Shown piece by piece: positions 58,107 through 64,000 of a stretch of 64,000 nucleotides of DNA. The DNA lies in the NCBI RefSeq assembly GCF_000473325.1, contig NZ_AXBI01000020.1, positions 248,001 to 312,000 of the forward strand, in the 5' to 3' direction. The stretch is from Leisingera caerulea DSM 24564 (lineage in GTDB: Bacteria; Pseudomonadota; Alphaproteobacteria; Rhodobacterales; Rhodobacteraceae). Position 1 is the stretch's first letter. Each line of letters opens with the position of its first letter. Under the pieces are notes generated by a model that saw only the letters and a list, made by a program, of their open reading frames with translations, was not told where the DNA came from and searched no databases. A program made the translations under genes and the position numbers.

Positions 58107-60521
58107 TCACGCGGTCTGTTTGCGGCGGCTGCCGCTGGACTTCTTTGCGCCGCCCATCATCTTGTCGATGAATGCGGAACAGTCCTTCATGTTCTTCTTG
58201 ACCGCTGCCGGCAGGTCCACATTGTTTTCTTCGGCAAGCTTGGTGGCAAAGGCGAGCTGTTTTTCGGATGGCGGCCGGGGCGGCGCCTTCTTCATCGCGG
58301 CATCAATCCAGGCCGACAGCGCCTTTGAGGATTCCTTGGCATCGTCCGGAACCTGCGTGCCCGCCTCGCCTGCAAGCTTGGCGGCCAGGGCAAGCTGCTT
58401 CTCCGAGGGCGGATAGGTTCCGCCTTGCCCCGCGGGGGCGTTCGGGTCACGCTTGGGAAGATGCTCTTCAAGGAATGCCCGGCACACGGAAGCATCCGTT
58501 GTGCATTTCGCAGGAAGCTTGATCTTCTTGCGCTCAGAGACTGCCTTTGCCGCAGCAACCATCTTGGGGCTTGGCTTCACCGTCTTGCCGATCGTGATGC
58601 TCACCGATCCGGACGCGTTGGTGATATTCTGGATCTCCTTCTTTGTCTCCTGGAAGATTTTCTCCAGGGCATCCTCTGCGGCCAGCCTCCCCTGCTCCAC
58701 GAGATCGAAGATCGTCTCCCAGATCGCTGTGCGTGCCGGATCGACGACATTCGGGCAGGCTTGCATGAGCGCTTTGTAAAGCCGCATGCCGCCCTCTGTC
58801 GGGATGAAGCTCTTACCCTTCATCTTGACCTGCCCCTGCTCGATGAGCCCCTTCACAACATCACCGCGTGTCGCGGGTGTTCCGATGCCCTTGGCCGCCT
58901 TAAGCCGCTCGCGGTTCGGGCCGGGCGGCACCAGGCGCCAGGCCTCCTGCATCAGCTTGATCAGGCTGCCTTCGGTATACCGCGCAGGAGGCTTGGTCGT
59001 CACAGTGCGCAGCTTTGCGCTTTCGACGTTTCCTTTTTCGCCAGCATTGATGGCCGGAAGCTCCTGCTCGCCATCTTTCGCAGATGAGCCCGCGCCGCCA
59101 AGGATCTCTTTCCAGCCTGGAACCAGCGGGACCCGCCCGGATGTCCGGAAGTCCCAGTCATGCCCTTTCCAGGGGAACCGCATCTCGATGGTGGTTTGGC
59201 GGTACTCAAAATCAGGTGCCAGCGCCGCAAGGTACTGGCGGACGATGACATCAAACAGTTTCGCTTCATCCTGCGTCAGGCTTGGCACGGTCGCAGCGAA
59301 GCTTTCGGCCGTATTGACGTTGGGAATGATCGCATAGTGAGACAGCCCCTCGAGGGCCTTGTTGGAAAAATGCCCGCTTTTCCCTTTCCGCACTTGCGGA
59401 GACTGCAGGAGCGGCTGATGACGGCCGAATTCCGGCAGGCGCAGGAGTGCCGGCACCAGCTTGGGAATGTCCGCAATGTTGTTTTCGGGAAGGTATTTTG
59501 CTTCACCGCGCGGATAGGTGATCAAGGTTCGTTCTGAATAGAGCTTCTGAGCGATTTCCAGCGTCTTCTCACCGGTCCAGCCGAACTTGGAGGAAGCGGT
59601 CGACTGCAGGGCGGTGAGATCGAACAGCTTCGGAGGCCCTTGCCGCTTCTTCTCCGACTTAGAGCGCAGGTCGCCCTGAAAGCCCACAACCGCGGCACGC
59701 AGACCCTCCGCGATATCGCGCTTCATGATGCGGCCGGACGTGTTTTCCTGCTCCTGCAGAGCTGCCTGGTCTTCAGTCAGCTCCTCTTCATCCTCATCCT
59801 CCGCATCTTCGATCTGCTCTTTGAGAAGCGATTTCGGAAGCTTGGAGCAGGTCAGAGTGAAGGCGCCAGCGGCCACCGAGGTCTGAGCGTCGACTTCGAA
59901 CATGTCCTGCGGCTGGAAGTTTTCAATCTCCAGCTCGCGTTTGCAAATAATCCCGAGAACCGGGCTCTTCACCCGTCCGATGCCAATAGCGCCGCGCGAG
60001 CCCGGATCCTTGAGACAGGCGGTCGCGGTACGGGTCAGGGAGAGGTTCGTGGTCTGGTCGGCCTGTTCCCGGGCCTGACCGGACATGTAAAGGCCCCTGA
60101 ATTCTGAGTTCGGCCGAAGGTTTGCAAATGCCTGCTGCAGAGACTTCGGATCCTCGGCGTTGAAGATGCAGCGCAGCACCTCTCCGCGAAACCCGAGATA
60201 CTCGACGATCTCATCCCCGATCAGCTGACCTTCCCGGTCGCAGTCAGTTGCGATGATGATGCGGCTGGCGGAACGTGCCGCGCTGCGGATTGCGTCGAGC
60301 TTGGCCTTCGTCTGAGGCACCGGCTTCTTCTCATAAAAGCGCCCAGGCCACAGAAGCCCAGGGCGCCATTTCCCCGCCCATTCCTCACGAACCTCATCAG
60401 GCTCTTTCAGAGTGAGGATGTGCCCTTGCGCGGGCAGCACCTGGCCGAATTTGGAACCGACAGCCCGCTTGATCGCCTGGGCTTGTGTCCCTTTTTCGCA
60501 AATTACAATCGAAGAACTCAA
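58107..60521 (-). CDS. topB: Type IA DNA topoisomerase (TopB-like), 804 aa
   Basis: TTG start (MSSSIVICEKG) with AAAAGGAG upstream; the octamer at 60493 codes for the ICEKG residues. Toprim domain with IIIATDCDREGQLIGDE (about residues 86-102). Active-site Tyr region is ERTLITYPRGEAKYLP (about 331-346), where most family members have ITYPRTDS. IGIGRVKSPVL is the conserved strand-gate motif. Residues about 690-790 carry two PSEKQLALAAKLA-type repeats, seen on topoisomerases of plasmids. It relaxes negative supercoils or decatenates daughter molecules. Tail is basic. Confidence 0.92.
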   Translation of the reverse strand: MSSSIVICEKGTQAQAIKRAVGSKFGQVLPAQGHILTLKEPDEVREEWAGKWRPGLLWPGRFYEKKPVPQTKAKLDAIRSAARSASRIIIATDCDREGQLIGDEIVEYLGFRGEVLRCIFNAEDPKSLQQAFANLRPNSEFRGLYMSGQAREQADQTTNLSLTRTATACLKDPGSRGAIGIGRVKSPVLGIICKRELEIENFQPQDMFEVDAQTSVAAGAFTLTCSKLPKSLLKEQIEDAEDEDEEELTEDQAALQEQENTSGRIMKRDIAEGLRAAVVGFQGDLRSKSEKKRQGPPKLFDLTALQSTASSKFGWTGEKTLEIAQKLYSERTLITYPRGEAKYLPENNIADIPKLVPALLRLPEFGRHQPLLQSPQVRKGKSGHFSNKALEGLSHYAIIPNVNTAESFAATVPSLTQDEAKLFDVIVRQYLAALAPDFEYRQTTIEMRFPWKGHDWDFRTSGRVPLVPGWKEILGGAGSSAKDGEQELPAINAGEKGNVESAKLRTVTTKPPARYTEGSLIKLMQEAWRLVPPGPNRERLKAAKGIGTPATRGDVVKGLIEQGQVKMKGKSFIPTEGGMRLYKALMQACPNVVDPARTAIWETIFDLVEQGRLAAEDALEKIFQETKKEIQNITNASGSVSITIGKTVKPSPKMVAAAKAVSERKKIKLPAKCTTDASVCRAFLEEHLPKRDPNAPAGQGGTYPPSEKQLALAAKLAGEAGTQVPDDAKESSKALSAWIDAAMKKAPPRPPSEKQLAFATKLAEENNVDLPAAVKKNMKDCSAFIDKMMGGAKKSSGSRRKQTA

Positions 60522-60551
60522 TCGAACACTCCTTTTCGCCCGCGCGTCAGG

Positions 60552-61814
60552 TCAGAGGGCGGGCTCCATTTCATTATTCGCAAACCTATACGCAGAAAGG
60601 GGCCTTGTGCAATCATCCTCGAACAGGGGATCAAATGTTGTAACGATATGCATGGTCTGCTCATCGTCATGATCATGCCCGCGCAGCGCCATCGAGCAGC
60701 GCAGCTCGCGCGCTGCTTCCAGCAGGCTATCCGACATATGATCGCCCGACAGAAGATGCAGGAAGGCAGCCCGGCGGAACAGAAGGCCAGGCTCCATCGC
60801 GTGATCCGGGTGCGGACATCCCAGGATGATCTGCTCCTTGCCTTCCAGGGCGCCGCCGAACTCACCCAGCCAAAACTCCTCCAGGCTCCAGGCCTGGCGA
60901 AGCATTTGCATCAGCTCCCGCCCTGTCCGCAACGTGGCCCCGACGCTTGCAAGCCCTTCAGCCTGCTCCGGCCACACTTCACGCAGGGTGCGCGCAACGC
61001 TGTCGCGGAACGCGCGCAGGATCTCAAGATCAGAACTTGTTGTGTCACCGGCTTGAAGCGCCATGCCCGCCAGCCGGTCCTGAGAGGTTTTGCCGCCTTC
61101 AGGCGCCGAAGGCCGCTTGAGGGTTTCTGTCTTTCCATACCGGTCAAGCATGATCTTGGGGGAAGACAGGAATTCCGCCTCCATATCCGCGAGCCGTTCA
61201 TGCCCGCGCTCGTCAAGCTCCATGCCAAAGGCAAATACCGACGGATCAGCCGGGATGCCGCTGAACCAGTCCCCGAGGGGCTTTTCCCCAGATGAGAGCG
61301 GCGGCGGCGGACCCAGCAGGCTCAGGTAATCCAAGGGGATCTCAGGGCTGGCAGCCCGCTCCTGCGGGAAAAGGGTCAGGTCGGGCGGTCCGCCTGCAAA
61401 CCTGGCCGGACCGGATTGCTCCGCAGCAAGCTCGCGCCGGATATCGAGGGTCATGGTTTCCTGATCCGGTGCCTTGGATTCCGCCGCCGCCTGCTGTTCC
61501 GGCGCGGCCGTCACACCCTCACAGGACATGATCGCCTCGGTCAGAAGCCCCACAAGAAAGTTCCGCAGCTCGGCGCGGTCATCACGGCTGGCCCGGGCGT
61601 CCTCCATCAAGCGGCAGGAGACCAGCGTGGTTACGGTTCCTTTTTCAGAGTAGTCCTGACGATCTGGAACTTCATATTTCGCAGACAGGTGTCTGCAAAT
61701 CTTCTGCCGGAGTCCCGGGTCAGGAATCCGCTTTACGATTTTCTCGCAATGCATTGCGTTGAACATCCGGTTGACGTCCTCGGCAATGCTTTCCCGTGTT
61801 TGCTCTTCTGACAT
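60552..61814 (-). CDS. Hypothetical protein, 420 aa
   Basis: Start set at MSEEQTRESIAEDVNRMFN with AGGAGGG upstream (an ORF start at 61931 has no ribosome binding site). N-terminal 120 residues are helical with Cys and His (MHCEKIVKRIPDPGLRQKICRHL). A Pro-rich linker (LLGPPPPLSSGE) follows. The C-terminal half is a helical domain ending ALRGHDHDDEQTMHI. Member of the topoisomerase/SNF2 cluster. No family recognised. Confidence 0.7.
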   Translation of the reverse strand: MSEEQTRESIAEDVNRMFNAMHCEKIVKRIPDPGLRQKICRHLSAKYEVPDRQDYSEKGTVTTLVSCRLMEDARASRDDRAELRNFLVGLLTEAIMSCEGVTAAPEQQAAAESKAPDQETMTLDIRRELAAEQSGPARFAGGPPDLTLFPQERAASPEIPLDYLSLLGPPPPLSSGEKPLGDWFSGIPADPSVFAFGMELDERGHERLADMEAEFLSSPKIMLDRYGKTETLKRPSAPEGGKTSQDRLAGMALQAGDTTSSDLEILRAFRDSVARTLREVWPEQAEGLASVGATLRTGRELMQMLRQAWSLEEFWLGEFGGALEGKEQIILGCPHPDHAMEPGLLFRRAAFLHLLSGDHMSDSLLEAARELRCSMALRGHDHDDEQTMHIVTTFDPLFEDDCTRPLSAYRFANNEMEPAL

Positions 61815-61825
61815 TTGCAGCCCTC

Positions 61826-62281
61826 CTAGAGGCCATGATCCACACCGATACCGGCGCCGATGCGGGAGCGCCAGAACGTCACCGAAACCCCGCTCGGCAT
61901 GTCCGGATCGCTTTCTATGATGGTCCGGCACAACACCTTGATATCGCGATCAACCAGGTGGGAGCCCTCAATGATAATCTGGGGACAGTGCTCCAGCAAC
62001 GGCCTGGCAAAGTATTCAAGATCCGTTTCGGATGCCTCGAGCCCTTCGCTGTCGACCAGATATCCCATGACGCCCGGCCCTTCTGCACGCATCTCAAATC
62101 CCTCAAGGGTCGACCGCGCAGTGAACAGCGCGCCTTCCTCCCGGGGGATATGGAGATCGCAAGCAAGCATGCGGGTCATGACCTCACGGCCTTTCGCACC
62201 CTTGATGGGGCCCAGCTTGATGCTGCCATCCATCATGGGCACAAAAGACACAGGTTTTTCTGCTTCAGAGTCGAAGTTCAT
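61826..62281 (-). CDS. Hypothetical protein, 151 aa
   Basis: Eight bp after the SNF2 gene stop, with GGTCAGGC upstream. Sequence alternates strand and helix: VSFVPMMDGSIKLGPIKGAKGREVM, DLEYFARPLLEHCPQIIIEGSHLVDRDIKVLCRTIIES. Co-transcribed with the 60552 and SNF2 genes. No family recognised. Confidence 0.7.
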   Translation of the reverse strand: MNFDSEAEKPVSFVPMMDGSIKLGPIKGAKGREVMTRMLACDLHIPREEGALFTARSTLEGFEMRAEGPGVMGYLVDSEGLEASETDLEYFARPLLEHCPQIIIEGSHLVDRDIKVLCRTIIESDPDMPSGVSVTFWRSRIGAGIGVDHGL

Positions 62282-62289
62282 GCCTGACC

Positions 62290-64000
62290 TTATAACGGGA
62301 GCTCGGGCTGGGTTTCATCCACATTTGCGTTCTTCCCGGACCGGGTCCGGGTTTTGTTCACCCGTACTCCAGATGCGCCGGCGTCGCCAGTCACAATTTC
62401 CGATGAAGCGCGCCTCGTGGTCTTCATCCCCCGATAACTCATTGTATTCACTGCGCGCTCATCGGTTTCCATTTTTGCATGAAGTGCAAGTCCCATTTTC
62501 ACATCCAGTGAATTCGGCACAAACAGATATCCGATGTCGCAAGCCTGCTCTTGCCCAATCCTCCAGATGCGGTCCTCGATCTGCGTCATGTTCGAGGGGG
62601 ACCAGTCCGGCTCCACCACACGCATCCGGTGTGCCGCGGTCAGAGTGATCCCGGTTGCTCCCGAGAGCGACATGATGAACAAACGGGAATTCGGATTTTC
62701 CTGGAAGGCATCCACTTTGGCCTGCGCCTGCTGCGCATTGCCCTTGGAGCTGCCATCATAGACAAGCACCCCGCCTGGAAACTCGGCTTCCGCCATTTCG
62801 GCAATCTTGCGGATAACCTCTTTGTGGTGCGCAAAGACCACCGTCTTCCGGCGAAGATCGGCCGGAAGATCCTTATCGTCATGCAGCTCGTCAATGATGA
62901 AGCGGGCCGCATGGGGCGCCTTGAGAACGCCGAGGTTTTTTCGCACACGCGCGATTTCCGAGAAATGGGGGCTTCCCGGGTTCATGCCGCCGATTACGTC
63001 AATGACTTCACGGGCCTGCCGTGTCTGTCCGGCGGTCAGCTTCTTTCCGCGGATGCGATCGTGGATTTCATCCAGGTCCGCCTCAGCCTGCTTGAGAACC
63101 TCCAGATCCTCCTTGGAGAGGCGGAATGGCATCTCGATCGGGGTGCGCATCTTGGGCGGCAGATCCGTATCCCGCTTCAGGCGCCGGATGAAGGAACCCG
63201 ACCCGCGCATGCGCATCTGCAGTTCCAGCTCGCGGATCGGCTTGCCGGGCATTGGAACGATAATCTTGCGCGGCTTGCCCCCTTTGAACTTTGACTGCAC
63301 CTCCCGCTGGATCAGGATGGGAGGCTCATACCGGTTGAGAAAAGCCTGCCGCGCCTCAGGGCCCCTGCCCCAGATATCCGGCCGGCTTGAGGTGAGCAGC
63401 GGCCACAGCTCGGCGACCCGGTTCGGCTTGGGTGTACCGGTCAAATGGACCAGCTGCCCGTTCTTGTTCATCGGAATAGGTCCAAGGCCCTCAAAGCTGT
63501 CGAGATCGCCCAGAATGGCCTGGGTCCGCTGGGCCTCAGGGTTCTTCAGGTTATGGGCCTCGTCAGTGATCACCAGGTCCCAGTTGATCGTGCGGATCTT
63601 GTCGATGTTCTTTTGGGCGATATCGTAGTTGATCACTACGATATCCGTATCAGGGAAGGTTGAGCCTTCAGCGTAGCCCACGGTCAGATCACGGTTGATT
63701 TTCCACTTCTCAATTTCGCGAACCCATTTCAGCTTCATGTTCGCCTGGCAGAAAAAAATGGCCCGTTTCGCATCCGGGCGGCCATTGAGTACGCCGATAC
63801 CCTGAATGGTTTTCCCGAGCCCCATGTCGTCAGCAATGATGGCCCCCTTGCCGCTGTCCACCACCATTTGGATGCCGCCCTTCTGGAAATCGAAGTAATC
63901 GATCCCCTCCGGGGCCGGCACAGCGAAATCATCGGGAGCCTTCTGGGTCTTGCTCAGCGCGATATTGCGGCTGGCTGCGCCAAGCGCCTTTTGCATTTTC
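62290..64000 (-). CDS. SNF2-family ATPase, 5' end cut by the window edge, at least 568 aa
   Basis: An ATG at 63996 may be the true start, but only four bases upstream are visible, so the gene may extend beyond the window. Motifs: FQKGGIQMVV then GAIIADDMGLGKTIQGIGVL (Walker A), VINYDIAQ, LVITDEAHNLKNPEA (DEAH about residue 144), LTGTPKPNRVAEL, and the second lobe TVVFAHHKEVIRKIAEM, GVLVYDGSS, IMSLSGATGITLTAA and IEDRIWRIGQEQACDIGYLF. Resembles SMARCAL1/HARP-type single-chain SNF2 ATPases that reanneal or remodel DNA. An octamer lies at 62938. Confidence 0.88.
   Translation of the reverse strand, partial: KMQKALGAASRNIALSKTQKAPDDFAVPAPEGIDYFDFQKGGIQMVVDSGKGAIIADDMGLGKTIQGIGVLNGRPDAKRAIFFCQANMKLKWVREIEKWKINRDLTVGYAEGSTFPDTDIVVINYDIAQKNIDKIRTINWDLVITDEAHNLKNPEAQRTQAILGDLDSFEGLGPIPMNKNGQLVHLTGTPKPNRVAELWPLLTSSRPDIWGRGPEARQAFLNRYEPPILIQREVQSKFKGGKPRKIIVPMPGKPIRELELQMRMRGSGSFIRRLKRDTDLPPKMRTPIEMPFRLSKEDLEVLKQAEADLDEIHDRIRGKKLTAGQTRQAREVIDVIGGMNPGSPHFSEIARVRKNLGVLKAPHAARFIIDELHDDKDLPADLRRKTVVFAHHKEVIRKIAEMAEAEFPGGVLVYDGSSKGNAQQAQAKVDAFQENPNSRLFIMSLSGATGITLTAAHRMRVVEPDWSPSNMTQIEDRIWRIGQEQACDIGYLFVPNSLDVKMGLALHAKMETDERAVNTMSYRGMKTTRRASSEIVTGDAGASGVRVNKTRTRSGKNANVDETQPELPL

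Noticed and set aside
1..64000. CRISPR array, insertion sequence, integrase or attachment site
   Set aside because: No evenly spaced direct repeats, no transposase or integrase motifs and no tRNA-end duplications were seen.

Overview
The window is about 61% GC and densely coded on both strands. Its closest recognisable relatives are proteins of alphaproteobacteria of the Rhodobacterales/Roseobacter type: the DUF6638 and DUF1523 proteins, a TelA-like protein and a DUF6036 nucleotidyltransferase. There are no rRNA operons and no ribosomal-protein or core metabolic genes. There is a loose array of about 25 tRNA genes, many small orphan proteins, several helicases and a topoisomerase. That points to a very large extrachromosomal element, either a jumbo phage or a phage-like megaplasmid. 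No capsid, tail, terminase, integrase, relaxase or partition gene was seen, so I cannot choose between phage and plasmid.

Layout. Bases 1-8000 hold the tRNA array with small genes between the tRNAs, including a cyclic-phosphate-processing receiver protein. Two further tRNAs lie at 11227 and 15275. Asp, Glu, Cys, Pro and a sound Phe tRNA are missing here, and the array probably continues left of base 1. From 8 to 17.8 kb are mostly plus-strand small genes: HNH endonuclease, YqeY-like protein plus ATP-grasp enzyme, hexapeptide-repeat protein, nucleotidyltransferase pair and MazG-like pyrophosphohydrolase. From 17.8 to 31.5 kb are secreted proteins, a sirtuin with a translationally coupled partner, a DUF1190-like membrane protein, a K+ channel with an RCK domain, a PIF1-like helicase and thymidylate kinase.

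From 31.5 to 41.2 kb lies a TelA / AAA-ATPase / DUF6638 / DUF1523 block, probably a membrane-linked stress module taken from a host. From 41.3 to 48.1 kb, on the minus strand, are a Clp-type unfoldase whose second ATPase ring is degenerate, an AbiEii-type nucleotidyltransferase and a YubB-like protein. From 48.3 to 64 kb is a minus-strand DNA-processing block: a PcfJ-domain protein, a 1712-residue strawberry-notch-type helicase, a probable abundant DNA-associated protein, a type IA topoisomerase and an SNF2 ATPase cut by the window end.

The most unusual signals are two. First, the octamer TTTTCGCA/TGCGAAAA occurs about 38 times (about 1 expected), concentrated at gene boundaries, often in pairs 25-56 bp apart, inside or around recognisable promoters. 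This looks like an element-wide regulatory or DNA-binding signal. Second, at 10971-11005 there is a near-copy of the 23S rRNA GTPase-associated centre (L11/thiostrepton loop) standing alone between genes. Family names were assigned by reading motifs; no database search was run.
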